Part shown: positions 22,245 through 36,152 of the stretch, piece after piece
Layout of the letters: the number at the start of each line of letters is the position of its first letter
Position numbering within the stretch: the first letter of the stretch is position 1
NCBI GenBank assembly: GCA_022592435.1
Contig: JABYQS010000135.1
Span: 40,317-104,316 of the forward strand
Length of the DNA stretch: 64,000 nucleotides
Direction of reading: 5' to 3'
DNA from: Cerioporus squamosus
Lineage: Eukaryota > Basidiomycota > Agaricomycetes > Polyporales > Polyporaceae
The notes under the pieces: model-generated
What the model saw: the letters and a program-made list of their open reading frames with translations, nothing else
Told to the model about the DNA's origin: nothing
Databases searched by the model: none
Translations under genes and position numbers: made by a program

Positions 22245-24334
22245 TCAGGAAGCGGAAGTGGCGGCGACCGTCGTAGCTTGCATGGCCTTCTCCTTGAGCT
22301 TCTTCTCCACCCATGCCAGTGCATGTTGAATAGCCACATATGGCCGTGTCTTGTATGCCATAAGATACCCCTGCAGCGTAGCCATGGAGAACGTCCTCGG
22401 CGGGATGATCTCCGCAAATTGTGCCGCGAGTTCCGAGGCCTCCGCCGAGGACAACTGCGATGCAGCCAGCGTCATGGACGCTAAGTCAATGTACGCGCTC
22501 GGCACGCTTTCTGGAATGGGAGTGTCTGCGGATAGTGGGGACCCGGACTGGACGGATGCATCCGGCACAGTGGGAGAGCTGTCCTGCGCTGGATCTCGGG
22601 TGGGTTTCTCGTCGACAAGATTGGCACCCACTGGCGTTTCGTTGGTAGAAGGTGTGTAGAAACGCTTGAAGAGCTCCGTCGCCTGGTACTTGCTCGCCAG
22701 AAGGAACTCGATGTGCAGATCAAGCCTGCCCGGGCGCAAGAGCGCGGGGTCAAGCGCACTGTAGTCATTGGTCGTGGCGAACAACAGCCTGCCCTCCTGC
22801 GCTGCGATCCCATCAAGTGCATTGAGTAGCCCGCTCAGCGTGACACCGTTGAACGTCGCGTCCTTGCCGCCTTTCTTAGGACCGTCCGCTTGTGTTTCCG
22901 GCTTCACCTGTGCCTCGGTGTCGACGATGTCGCGCTTCATCCCGCGCGTGAAGGCAGCATCAATGTCCTCGACGAGCACGATGCACGCCTTGGGCAGTCG
23001 TCCGATGAGTGACTTGAGGCTGTTATCGTCGAGGCTGAACACAGTCAGCGAGAGGATGTAGACCGACAGACCAAGCTCCCCTGCGACGCTATGGATAAGC
23101 GACGTCTTACCCGCGCCGGGTACGCCGTAGAGCAGATAGCCGCGCCGGAAGGGTATTCCTGCAGGCAGAGCAGTCAGTTCAAGCTAAACATGGAGAAAGG
23201 CCCGAGGGAGAGCGGGTTTCTTAGTGTGAAATGGTGGTGACGCACCTCAGTCTGCGTACCATTTCTTGCTGCTGAGGAAGTCCTTCGCATCGTTTAGAAC
23301 GAGTTCGAGAACGCCCGGGTCCAGGATGATGGACGACGGTGGTCGCTTCTCCTGGAGGGACACGAGCCTCCACTCGTCCGCGCTGCGAATGTTGCAATCA
23401 GTCGATCCGAGCGGTTTGTGTGAGGACAGACAACGAGCGCTGTGCTCACCTTTCTGCAACGTGCACGGCGATGAGATGCTCGCTCGCCGCTTTGTACGCC
23501 TTCCGAGCCTCGACAAGGAGCCCGCGCAAGAGACGTGTGTCCTTGTGAGCATTCTGCACGTACTACATGTTATACGCGTCTCAAGGCGGAAACCGCAGTA
23601 AAACCTACCGAATATGCAGGTACTCCACCGCACGCCACTTGTATGGAGACTCGCTGGAACGTTCGCGGCTGACTGTCATGTACCGGCCCTTGTACCACAG
23701 AGAGTACATCCTCTTGAGGGAGGGCAAGAACGCCACCATGCCGTCCTTCTCGTCCTTCTCGCCGAGGTCATCCTGTGGCACCGTAATTCTCGAGCCCGAA
23801 GAAGTGGGTGCTGACTTCGATGTTGCGCGCAGATTCTGTGATGCCCAAATATGAAGTTCAGCGTGCGGCTGGGGATCCTGGGATGGCATGTGCGAGTTGA
23901 ATCACGCACGAAAGATTTTCCTCTGCGACAGCCAATACATCAACCAGTCTACGAGACGCAGAACATCATGAGGACGGATTACGTTGCACCAAAAGAGAAC
24001 TATACGAACCTGCAGCATCGTCATTTGACTCGAAGGTAGCAGTGACCCAGACATAGTCCGTAAACATCTCCCACGACTTCGCTAGGATCCGGCGCGACCC
24101 CTCGAGAAGCGCGCCGATGAGAAAAAGCTTTATCCAGTCCCGAACGGCCGACATCGACAGCAGCATGAAGAGGATCTGTGGTAGTAACGGAGGCAGGGCC
24201 TCACCGTTGGGTCCTGTTGTAGGTTGCGAGCTTGGGGGCATAGTTGTAGGGATTGTCGCGGGCGTGACGCTGGCGATGGGATTCCCAGACTGGACTGCAG
24301 AGAGCACGGCTTGCAACACCTGTGCAGCGTCCAT
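22245..24334 (-). CDS. BCS1-like mitochondrial AAA ATPase (reading frame interrupted)
   Basis: A Bcs1-family AAA ATPase; the yeast founder inserts the Rieske protein into complex III, while the many mushroom paralogues are uncharacterised. The N-terminus has a membrane segment (LLPQILFMLLSMSAV) and the BCS1 N-domain (MVAFLPSLKRMYSLWYKGRY). The AAA domain has Walker A LLYGVPGAGKTSLIHS, Walker B CIVLVEDIDAAF, and LLFATTNDYSALDPALLRPG. Exons run 24010-24334, 23910-23948, 23609-23835, then 23480s, 23380s and the last from about 23150 to 22245. An in-frame TGA (23247-23249) sits where the family has the Arg of WYxxRGIPFRRGYLLYG, the last full codon before a GTGCGT donor. The third exon also needs a one-base gain and a one-base loss to join its neighbours. 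Either this is a pseudogene or the sequence has errors. An ATG at 24454 is an alternative start. Confidence 0.8.
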
Positions 24335-25087
24335 ACTGACAGCGGTTTGTGACAAGAGCGAAGGCAAAAGAGGGATCTGGAGACCTGGGGACCTGGGGAC
24401 TATCTCTATCAGCTTGATATAAGTACTCTGTGGATCTTGCAGTGCCGAGGTCAACTTGACTCACCCGCAATGGACTCCAGTCCCCTCCACCCTACTATGT
24501 ATACCGCCTACTCATCGCCGGCTCCGACGCTTGCGCTTGCAGGGCATGCTGCAGTGTCCATGCTATACAGTACCAGTATCAGAAGCGGCATGCTATTGGA
24601 TGGGATCAACGCGCGACGCGAGGCGCCTCCCACCAGCTCCCACCGAATTCGCGAACTCCGAGTGGGATCGGACCTGTGCAGCGACTTGCGGATCAGATTG
24701 TGGTGTGTACACGCCGAGCTCGACTCGGGAAAACGCACCTAACACAGACATAGAGACTTGTTTTGGTACCTGTTGGCGCTCATGAACTATGAACTCACGA
24801 GGCGAGCATGCAGCAAACGATACCTTGCCTCCTCCAGCATCGCCGTATGGAAATATGGTGGTAACGCGCTGAGCTTGGCACTCACGTGCAGGTTTGTGAT
24901 CATCTAAACAGAGACAAAGCCTGAGGCCTGAGGCCTTGGAAGGCGGCGGAAGGTGGCAGACAGACACCACGGTAAGTCGTCGAGCTATCATGATAGGCGA
25001 TTCGAGCTTGGAACCGAAGACAACCACGCGGAAAACGGGGACGCAGCCGTCTGAGATACAGCCTGGACCCCGCCCTCAGCCTCCTCG
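24335..25087. other. intergenic
   Basis: This contains the 5' flank of the BCS1-like gene and the 3' flank of DUF6533 copy 2. Short open frames occur, but no family or splice chain was recognised. Confidence 0.4.
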
Positions 25088-26709
25088 TCAGTCCTCCTCC
25101 CGGTCCTCTGAGCGCGAGCTGTCTTGCAACTCAGAACCATCGTCAGACGGCGTCGAAAGATCCGGATTGATGAAACCTCCAAGGGACGAGATGAAGCTGG
25201 ACGTCTCGTGTGGGTTCCTCGAGGAATCATCGAAGTCGAGTCCACAAACCCTCCGCTCCGCTTCTTGCAGTTTGAGAAGGAAGCGCGATACGAGGATCGC
25301 TGTGAAGCTGCAAAAGAGGAAGGAGTATCGGTAAGTGGAGAGTCTTATACTGCTTGAAAGTATTAGTGGAAAGCGTACGGGCCAGTGAATATGGTCACAT
25401 TACTTCCTCCGTCGCTGCCCGCAAGCGAAATCGTGAGGTGGAGGGCATTCAGAATGAAGAGGACTCTGATAACGAGAGTGTTAGTCCGTAAGCGGAACAT
25501 TCCTTTTGGGGGTGCTCCTTGACGTACATGAAATATATGGTTCCTGTGCACACCAAAGAGGGATCTTCAGTCATTCCATCCCTGGACACATGAAGCATAG
25601 GGACACACCATCGCGGAAGAGGATATCCGACAGTGACAGTCTCTTAGACTGTTGGATACCCTTCAGGGCGCCACGACTGCTGAGCTTGGTCCAAGTGATA
25701 CAGACGAGTAAAATTTCGGCAACGATGAGTGGCACTCGAGATATTATCACAACTGTATGGTTCCTTGGATGAGCGTGTGTAGTTACAAAAGATCACTACC
25801 CAACCTACGCCTTATGAAAGTATATGTCAGTATCGAATAATCCATGCGGAGGCGATCAAGAGAGCCGAACCTTGTATTGAGCGCCACGGTCGTATTGTCT
25901 GCTTGAACGCATCCGAATGGCGGGAAGTTCACCCCGGAGAGCTGATAGCCACATGGGACCTGAATTATCGACCACTCCGTGTGTGCCCACAAGACTTGCA
26001 AGAATATTGACCACTCACGAGATTGGCACCTGCTGGCGCTAGAGACAAAGCGAAGACCAGCAGTCCGAGGAACTTGCTCCTGCTCAACACGAATGCACGG
26101 AGGGCAGAGAAGGCTCATTGCAAGCCGTCAGGTTCCATGACCTGCCATAGACCCAAAGCATGACTCACCCGCCGAGGTTATGTATGGCGGCACTCCGACT
26201 GCAGTCACCGCTATGATGAACGAGGAACAACTGTGGACGTTGACAGTCAAATGACGTGCTCTGAAGTCTGGGTGACTATACGCTAACCTCTGCTTCTGGT
26301 CAGACATGGTCGCAGCGTAGACTGCAATTACTTACCTTGTCAGAAGGAAACGAGGCAAAAATGGTCGCCGCCATCATGACATAGTACGTCATGGAAATCC
26401 ACTTGTTGGGGAAGAATAAGAGCGACGCTCCGGTCCGTCTTGCGGTCCAAAAGCATGCAACCTCTTGATCAAACGTGATCAAGGCGTCGTAAACGAACAG
26501 AACTGCGGCGAGGAGTCAGAACGCCTGGAGTTGACAGGAATGAGCATACGATGGAGTGAACATACCTGAAGCGGCCACGGTACAGTAGCTTTCTGTGTAA
26601 CTATGTGGCGGTGTAAGCAAGCCGTTTCCATGTTCGAGGGGTTCGGAAATGCGACGTACAAGCTGTCGTAAAGGGCCACAGTCGCAGCAACATCTGCGTC
26701 GGAGGACAT
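25088..26709 (-). CDS. DUF6533 multi-pass membrane protein (copy 2)
   Basis: A paralogue of the gene at 7166-8917 with the same order of exons. It starts MSSDADVAATVALYDS (ATG at 26709). The DUF6533 block is LFVYDALITFDQEVACFW, then RRTGASLLFFPNKWISMTYY. Later exons give VTAVGVPPYITSA, FSALRAFVLSRSKFLGLLVF, SRVPLIVAEILLVCITW, VLFILNALHLTISLA and the signature ILVSRFLLKLQEAE. A 14-nt exon (about 25797-25810) is needed to keep phase before the SRVPLIVAEI exon. The protein ends in a short acidic tail at a TGA (25088-25090). Function unknown; membrane location is inferred from the hydrophobic segments. Confidence 0.83.
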
Positions 26710-27378
26710 ACTAGTAGCAAAGAACCGAGGAATTGTCGCAGTGGTATTCCCGGCACAATCGGGTCTTATACTCGAACCAATGGCCCTTGGATACGGGCGG
26801 TGGCAGCTCGGGGGTGCGGGTGAGATACGCACGCTACATCCGCCATCTGACAACGTCTGATCCACTGTGTCGTCGGGGATAGATGAGTTGTGCGGGCATG
26901 CCAGCTGCTTGCACCGAATGCTGTGATTGAACTCCATAAGAACTCGGTCAATCTAGTAGTAGTAGTTGAACCAGCTTGTAGGTGCTCTGAATGTCTCGCC
27001 ATGACGAGGACCCTGACGACGAACATGGTATCAGCATTATCAGCATGCGCGGGCGGCGGTGCTCAGGCGACCGAAGCAAAGGCCATTGAAGAAGAGCAAA
27101 TAAGATTGGCATCCGAAGACCGTAGGTCACTTGTTGGACTTGATATATGCGCATCCTGGCGGATAGAACACTTAGCGCCACCATCACGGACCGCTGACGG
27201 CGTCACTGGATGGCGTCACTGAACAAGCAGAGGAGCTGCCTGCAGGACTACCACATCCGTCATCCAGACCCCAGGAGCAATAGAGAACGTGTGTGATTGC
27301 ACCAGCTTGCGAGCATCTAACTGGTGACTCGGGAGCAGCAGGAGGGTACTGCGACGAACATGGGACTGTACCTTTGCT
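26710..27378. other. intergenic
   Basis: This is the 5' flank of DUF6533 copy 2 and the 3' flank of the TrpRS gene. Open frames on both strands are short and unrecognised. Confidence 0.4.
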
Positions 27379-28804
<1,426 letters not shown>

Positions 28805-28912
28805 AGGCAGCGCTCGTCACTGTGAGCGCGTCGCTCCTCTACCCGCAACCGCCGCGAGCCTTCTCCTCTCAGGTCTGTCGGCTGCACTCGCTGGGCTCGC
28901 TGGTTTTCCTAC
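28805..28912. promoter_or_regulatory. 108-bp divergent promoter of TrpRS and NAA35
   Basis: The ATGs of two outward-facing housekeeping genes are 108 bp apart, so their core promoters must overlap. No TATA box was seen. Confidence 0.55.
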
Positions 28913-31709
28913 ATGGCCTTCAACGCGAGCTATGATGACTGGTTCGACGTGCCTGGTGGAGAAAACTTCGCGGATGTGACGGACTTGTTTGTGGCCGGAG
29001 GCGAAGGTATGTCGCACGAACCTCCTCGCGGTTACCAGGGAACGTTGTTGAAGCATTTGCATAGATATGGAGCCCGAAGAAGTTCTCCTGATGGATGGCT
29101 TCACCCTCATGGACGCGATGAGTGCCTTCGAGGTAAGACAGCGAGCCTCTATCCTGGGATCCCCGACCAACGTACCCCACTTTTCCGCCTGCTCTACGAA
29201 GATCGGCGAGCCGCGCCTGGACAGCGGGATGATCCTCGAGGAGCAAAGACGGCCTCCGTTCGACCCTCTCGCCCCACTGCTGCCCGAGGAGGTCTGTTGG
29301 ATCTTGGACCGGAGCTTCGCGTGCGAGGTGAATGGCCATGTACTGCTGTACCATACCCGTATTGAAAGTTTCATGTACGTTTCATTGTTTCAGATGGAAT
29401 GGCATGCCGGGAAGACGCTCTCGCAGAGCGTATTCACCATCCTCTTTGTGCATCACATGCCCGACATCAACCCCGAGTACCTCGCCGCTGAAGAGGACGA
29501 CGACCCGGAGCGTCCGAGGTGGCTAATCACTGTAGTTTTACGGGCGGGGATGCTGGGCCTGCTCAAATGCTGCGACTTCGCTTGGAGAGAGCTCTCGAAG
29601 AATCGAGTTCACAACGTCAGTGGTATCGCAGCGCAGATGTTCGCGCTTCACGTCCTGATGACAAGTTCCTAGGTAGAAGACTGGCAAGGCGAAAAATGCG
29701 ACGTGTCCTTACTGGAGGGGATCAACTCTGACCTGATCATACACATGCTAGACAAAGCCTGTGACTGGTTACGACACTCCAACCTCTCAACAGCCTACGT
29801 TGAAGCCATTTGCGACAGACTGCTCCTGCGGAAGGTGAGGGCTTACAGATGCATCCTGGCGCCTGCCCCGGACTGACCGCAGCATCTTCAGACTCTCCTT
29901 CAGCTATACAGGCTAAACTTACTCAAGGAGACAGCTGAGCTATGGTATAACATAGCCGTGGCTCAAGGGCTGTTGCACCGCGTACGAAGATCCCACCAGG
30001 AGTCCCTGCCTCCGAACTCTCCTGCAATGCTAGCTATGGATCCGTACATCGCGCGACGCCTGCCGAACTTCATGCCTATACGGGTGACGGATCTTCCTCC
30101 ATTCGAGACGACTTGCGACGCTATTGACAGGTTCTTGAGCCACTGGGGCGAGATCGGCCACCTCGTGAACTCGCCATCCTTACTCAAGTGGGAGGTGAGT
30201 ATTCTTCACCGTGTACTATAGTAGCAATAATTCATGTCCCTCAGACGGCAGGTTCGCTGCAGTACGCTCTGCACCAGAAGCCAGCTCCGGCCTTCCACCG
30301 CTCGCTCGTGCAGGTATGCCTTTCTCTTCTCATATCACCATGCCGTTGACCGACGATATGCAGACTCTCTTCTTCGATAAAGACATGGTGCTGGGCGTGC
30401 ATTGGCCTGGATGGCTCATAGAACGCTTCTTCTACGAATCCATTGGTCTGCCGTATACTGTCATCAGGGACGCCTTCGACCGTAGCGCGCCTCCTTTGCA
30501 GAAGGTGACGATGCGAGACGTAATCGAACGGCGGATAACAAAGGCATGCAGCTACCAGGGTGCCCTTGAGTGCTCAATGCTGACCGCTGTCTTATGTACT
30601 TCGCGCAGCTTCTTGTACCGCACGTTCGCTCAAGCTGGTACAACCCTCCGAGGCGCCGACGACATCTCATGAAGGAGGTTCTGCAGTGGCACATACTGTA
30701 TGACGTGATGCTGCAAGATGTCGCGCAGTACAAGCCTCCAGTACGCTTCCACCTTACATATGATTCGTAGAGTCGTTGCTCATTCAACTGTGAATACCAG
30801 GATTCATCTACGGCGGCCATCCTCAAAGCGGTACCGCGGACCGCACAACTATGGCGACTCGCGGCAAGTAGGGAAGTCATATTATCTGGGTTCCAGCAAG
30901 AGCTTTATGCACCTGAAGAGAAGCCAATCGCTTATTGGTATCTCTCTCGCGTCCTCGAGGCTCATCTATGCTGTATCGATGACCTCTTTCCGGTGGTGTC
31001 CCAAGGTACATCTACGAATTGTCTTCCACGTGGCCGGTCTGACCGGTCGATAGACGCCGCAGCGTTCGGCGAGCTCAACTTCCAGACATCCCAGCTGACT
31101 GCGCTGCAATTGATTTGCACAGCACTGGTTTCGGTATGCATGTCCTTCTGAGGGTTGAGAGTGCCGAGGCTGATCAGCGACAATGCAGTTGACGGCAAGA
31201 AGCATCACCTCGACTTGGCGGAGAATATCGCTCAACTTCCTGCGGCGGTACAAGTGGGTCTTTGATCCAGAGTTCGACAAGCTCGCTCCCGCGGACCCGA
31301 TACCGGACCTCTTTGCTTTTCCACCTGTATTGGACGAGCTTCTGCAGGTACGCAACATCGTTGTTCTAATAGAACCTGACTGAATGGGACTGCGCCGCTT
31401 CACGCAGGATCGATTCTACTCGCCAGCGGCGTCACTTCAGCTTGCGCGAGACATTCTGCTGAGCTTAAGGGACTCACAGGAACGGGTCGGCCATTGGGCA
31501 AAGGATCGTGTACAGGTGAGTTGCCGCATTCATGACGATCTTGCTTCGCCTCTTCATTACGTCCGCAGCACTTGGACAATCTCGCGGAGATCTGCAATCG
31601 ACTCCGGAATTCCACGCCGACGAGCATGATTGAACTGCCGAACTTCAACCTCGGGACGTTGCAGTGGATTCCTGATGTGCACCCGTGGTTCCCTACTGTG
31701 AAAACATAG
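28913..31709 (+). CDS. MAK10: NatC N-terminal acetyltransferase auxiliary subunit NAA35 (Mak10)
   Basis: The large non-catalytic subunit of NatC, which with Naa30 and Naa38 acetylates N-termini beginning Met-hydrophobic on the ribosome. The N-terminal Mak10 domain reads FADVTDLFVAGGE, then LLMDGFTLMDAMSAFEIGEP, RLDSGMILEEQRRPPFDP and EWHAGKTLSQSVFTILFVHH, the family core. Later conserved blocks are LHQKPAPAFHRSLVQ, WYNPPRRRRHLMKEVLQW, ILSGFQQELYAPEEKPIAYW and LARDILLSLRDSQERVGHW. About twelve exons join in phase to a TAG at 31707-31709. One intron (30505-30610) has a weak donor choice. No lesion was seen. The following 314 bp to THI20 hold nothing recognised. Confidence 0.92.
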
Positions 31710-32023
31710 ATATGTATTTTTAGGGCTTGAGTGCTCGAGGCCCGAGGACGCCTCCATTTTGCTTGGAAAGTTGAGTTGGCTCAGATGGCTGTAGTACAAT
31801 AGATGCATGTACCTTGAAGTTGTTGTAACACGATCTGATTGTACCAGAGGTCGTTCTCGTACAGCTACGCAAATACAGTCGACGGCATATTCAACGTCCC
31901 GTTTGGACGTCGGGCCGGGCTTGCTGAGGACTAGGTTCCGCTGATGACGGCCTCAGCGCCACAACGGCAACTCTCCCCTCGACCACCACCAGCAACTGCT
32001 GAGCAGTATTGGCACGACATACT

Positions 32024-34151
32024 ATGGACAGTAACCCGCCCCCAGCGGTCCTCACAATTGCGGGCTCTGACTCGGGTGGAGGAGCCGGGATCCAGGTTAC
32101 TATTTTCCGAGTCACTTTCACGCAACCCCGAGCTTATCTAACTTCTGCATCATACGTTTGCCAGGCAGACCTTAAAGCCTTTACTGCTTTCGGATGTTAT
32201 GGAACGTCTGTCATTACGGCTCTTACGGCGCAGAACACCAAAGGCGTTCAGGGTGTACACCCGACTCCGCCCGAGTTTCTGGAGCAGCAGGTCGGTGTCC
32301 ACTCTGATAGACTGCGGAACGAAGAAGTCGCTGAACAGGGCTTTAACTAGCTAACTTCCGTTCTCGATGACATTGACATCCGAGGGATCAAGACCGGGAT
32401 GCTCTACGATGCCGAGCACACCCGCAAGATCGCGCGGACTCTCAAGGCGCACTACGGCGATGCATCGAAAGTCCCCCCGCTGGTCGTCGATCCTGTGTCC
32501 GTCTCGACCTCGGGACATACTCTACTCCACGAGGACGCGGTTTCGGTCATGCTGGAGGAGCTCTTCCCGCTCGCGACGCTCATCACGCCCAACAAGCCCG
32601 AGACGGAGCTGCTCCTGTCGCGTAAAGGCGTCTCCGTCAAGATCGAGACACTCGAGGATATGATCGCTGCATCGGAGAAGCTTTTGGCGTTCGGCTCGAA
32701 GGCAGTCCTCGTCAAGGGCGGGCACGTCAGCTTGACTTTGGAGGATATCCATCGCATCTCGGCTGCCAGTCCACAGGTGACGGTCGTGCCGGAGAGCTTC
32801 CTCGACGAAAACATGGAGATCTTGCAGGTGATCGAGCAGGATCTCGCCTCTAGGCAGCTCGTGGTGGATGTCCTGCGAGAAGGAGAAAAGGTTACTCTGT
32901 TCGTGAGTCCGCGGATAGACTCGACTAGCACCCACGGCACAGGCTGTACGCTGTCGGCTGTGATTGCGTCCGCTCTTGCGAAGGGAGAATCTGGTTCGTC
33001 TTCCCGAGTTACTGTCAGGGCACACGCTGATGCTGATTCAATAGTTGTCGAGGCGACACGCCAGGCTACCATCTACACACACGTCGGGATCGAGACCGCA
33101 TTTCCAGTCGGGCGAGGACATGGTCCTCTTAACCACATGCACAACCTGCTCCCCAGGCTCGTTCCTCCGTGCGTGGCTCGCGACTTTTTCTATCTCCACC
33201 GATTCACACGTCAGTACAGACCAACAGCGAGCAATCCGCACCCGTTTACTCGCATCCTTATTCAGTCGTCAAGAGTGACGTGGAAAGCGTATGTCGAGCA
33301 CGAGTTCGTGAAGCAGCTAGCAAGGGGTACGCTTCCGAGGGAGTGTTTCCTGCACTTCGTCAAGTATGTGAGCTCCAACGTCGATTTATGTGACGATGCT
33401 CATCGGCGCGAGCAGACAAGACTACCTGTACCTCAAGTACTACGCACGAGCATACGGGTAATCCTGACAAACTACCGAGAAGTGCGGCATGTTCTCACGT
33501 GTTGACAGCCTCCTCGTGGCAAAGTCGTCAACCTACGCCTCAATTCAGACCGCCACACAGACGATCGTCAACGTCATCAACGAGGTCGCGACTCACAAGG
33601 CATTCTGTGCGCAATGGGGGATCAGCGAGGAAGAGCTGACAGCGACCCCAGAGTCGCCGTCAACAACGGCGTATGGCGCGTACCTGCTTGACATTGGGCT
33701 GCAAGGTGAGACAGCGAGGATGATCGCAGAGCGGCGACTGACCGTCGCGCATCTTCAGGTGACAGCGCTAAGCTCATCATGGCCCTTGCGGCATGTCTGC
33801 TGGGATACGGCGAGGTCGGACTATGGCTGAAGAAGGAGGCGTCGAAGCCCGACAGCTGGGTCAAGCTGGACGGCAACGTCTATCTCAAGTGGATAGAGGA
33901 CTACTCGGGGGAGCACTACCAGAGTGCGGTGAGACTCGGCATCGGTGAGTGACCATAGGGTATCCACGAACCCTCGCACGCGGTGCTGACGTGGAGCAAT
34001 GTGACAACCATCATGGGACGCAGAGACGATCGAGGCACTGGCAGCCGCAGACCCGCCAAACGCACTCCGCTTCCAGGAGTGGTGTGCCATATGGGAGAAG
34101 TGCACTAGGTTGGAAAAGGGCTTTTGGGACATGGCCCTGAACCTGCTTTGA
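32024..34151 (+). CDS. THI20: bifunctional HMP-phosphate kinase / TenA thiaminase II (THI20 type)
   Basis: A thiamine-pathway fusion: an N-terminal ThiD-type kinase phosphorylates hydroxymethylpyrimidine (phosphate), and a C-terminal TenA domain salvages pyrimidine from degraded thiamine. The kinase part has [20 protein letters not shown], the turn [45 protein letters not shown] and the anion-hole motif [14 protein letters not shown]. The TenA part has [66 protein letters not shown] and [20 protein letters not shown]. Eight introns were placed, all keeping phase; the first exon is 32024-32095. The start is the ATG five codons after a TTG that also opens the frame. It converges on NTH1. Confidence 0.93.
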
Positions 34152-34318
34152 CAGCCGACAAGAAAAACACGAAGTATGATACACGTCAGGACTATTGGGG
34201 AGATTAGACGACGATAGCTGTAGAGCGAGACGATAAAGCGAGAAGTAACGAAACCAATGTATCGGTAGCCGCTATTCTGTGCCACCGCGATAACATGAGA
34301 ACCACATGGGGGAGCGGA

Positions 34319-35829
34319 TTACGAGGTGTCTTCCATCTTAACAAGTTCGACCTGCTCGGGCGGAGTGCGGCGCGTAGCCGACGTGGTCTTCACTGCGATC
34401 TTGTGTTCCTCTTCCTCGAGCTCGACTTCTATCTTCGGCCCGGCGCCCGTATCTGGGTCAGATGCCGACATGGTGACCTTCTTGCTCCTGCTCTTGCTGC
34501 TCGAGGCCTTGACCGTCTTGCGCGCGCTGGGGCACAAACCATCACTGAGTTCGCACTGGTCGCACTTCGGCCCCACGGGGGCACATATGGTCTAAGGTGG
34601 GCGGTCGGGCCGGTCAGTACGTCCCAGCGCATTGGCGCCACGAAGCCGTAGTGAAGCCTCGCGGGCAGGCGAAATCAGACTCACTTGACCAAAGCCGACG
34701 AGCAGGTGGTTGATCTCAGGATGCAGCTCGAGAGGCAGCCACGATTGTAGGTTCAGTCTACCGTGCCAAGGATCAGCGCAACGCGGTCAGACGAGACCGC
34801 ACGAGTGTACGGACCGCGTCTCCTCTGGGGTTTTCGTCGGCGGCTTGTGCCAGCCGAGTCGGTTGGTGATCCTGTGGACGTGCACGTCGACACCTATCCC
34901 GGCGTTGCTGCGGAGGATGTGAGAAGGCATGGCGACAAGGCGATCAGGGGCGTGCGTACAGCTTCCATGCCACTTGGAGTGCTAGGAAGGCCATCTTGGG
35001 ACCCACACCTGGCAGAGAGCATAGTTCGTCCACGGTCTTCGGGACGTCGCTGCCAAACTCGTCGCGGAGCTTCTGTGCGGCTTGCTTGATGTACCTGGCC
35101 TCGTGCTGAGTACACTCTCAGAGGGGATAACAGAGTTGCCTTACTGCGTCTTGCGCCGCCAGAAGCCGACCTTGCATATGGCTTCAGAAATGACGCTCTC
35201 GTCGGCCTGCAGGATAGCATCTACAGACAAGGTTCCGCCGACGGCCTCGCGCAATTTGGCCACGGCAGCGTCTGTGACCTCGTCCTTGGTCTGCGATGAC
35301 AGCATAAGCGAGATGAGCGTCGAGAAACGCTGGTTCTGCCACGAGGAGGATGCGTCAGATGACGGCTCACGCTCCAGCAGAGTGTACGACATACCCGCGG
35401 ATCTGCCTCCTTGAGCTGAGCCCGGTCGCATCCCATGGTGTCGACCGGCGCAACGATGCGCGAACGCATCCGCTTGATTGTGTCATATGTTTCCCGCCAG
35501 CGTGGAGGCGCAGGGTGTGGCGTCTCCAGGGCGGTCGGGATAGGTTTCGGTTTGCGGGGAGAAGTGAGCCGTTTGGGCTTAGGCCTCTCCGATAGAATCT
35601 CAGAGGAGCCGCTTGTGACATCTTCCGTCTTCACGAGCAAAGTGGCCGAGTTGGACCTCTTCGTTGTCTTGCGAGGAGCTTCTGCCAAGGGCTGTTCCTC
35701 AGGTATGTCCGCGGAGACCTTGAGTCTCTTCGAACGTCGCACAGTTTCGACGGCCTCCGCTGGCTCGTACAGTGTTACTTTGTTAGAGTACGGGCTTTGC
35801 GCAGCTCGTAAGGTCAAGGACCTCTTCAT
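34319..35829 (-). CDS. NTH1: endonuclease III homologue (DNA glycosylase/AP lyase)
   Basis: A bifunctional base-excision-repair enzyme that removes oxidised pyrimidines and nicks at AP sites. The N-terminal 100 residues are basic and disordered-looking ([18 protein letters not shown]) and may carry nuclear or mitochondrial targeting. The core has [20 protein letters not shown], the helix-hairpin-helix [13 protein letters not shown] with the catalytic Lys, and [15 protein letters not shown] with the catalytic Asp. The Fe-S loop is [18 protein letters not shown], with four cysteines in the expected spacing. An acidic/basic tail of about 60 residues follows. Exons join in phase with six introns. 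Convergent with THI20. Confidence 0.93.
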
Positions 35830-36081
35830 AGTTGAACGTGGATCTTTGGATTGGAAAGTAACCTGCGCTGAGGCCTACAACCTTTGACAGGTTATTAGTC
35901 TGAGACGACCACACGTAAACAGCTGGTACTGACACGTCTGTTAGTTATGGCGTAGTCGGTGTATTGGACAGAGCTACCTGGGGCTAGCAGTGCAAGTACT
36001 ACTATTAGGGTAAGATTCAACTTGGAACCATCGACAAGGGTAACTAAGTGAGATAGAAAATACAAATGGGGTCTCTTTAAC
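35830..36081. other. intergenic before tRNA
   Basis: Short intergenic stretch upstream of both NTH1 and the tRNA gene; nothing else seen. Confidence 0.4.
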
Positions 36082-36152
36082 GCATTCGTGGTGTAGCGGT
36101 AACATTGGGTCTTCCCATGGCCTAGCTCCGGGTTCGACTCCCGGCGGATGCA
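36082..36152 (+). tRNA. tRNA-Gly (anticodon CCC), copy 1
   Basis: A 71-nt sequence folds into a full cloverleaf. The acceptor stem pairs GCATTCG with CGGATGC (one G-U). The D arm is GTG...CAT. The anticodon stem pairs GGGTC with GGCCT around the loop TTCCCAT, placing CCC at positions 34-36. The T arm is CCGGG-TTCGACT-CCCGG and the discriminator is A. No intron. A T5 run at about 36196 may terminate Pol III. An identical copy lies at 47651-47721 on the other strand. Confidence 0.95.

Noticed and set aside
23247..23249. Selenocysteine or programmed readthrough at the BCS1-like TGA
   Set aside because: Dikaryotic fungi of this kind are not known to use Sec, and no structural signal was seen; mutation or error is simpler.
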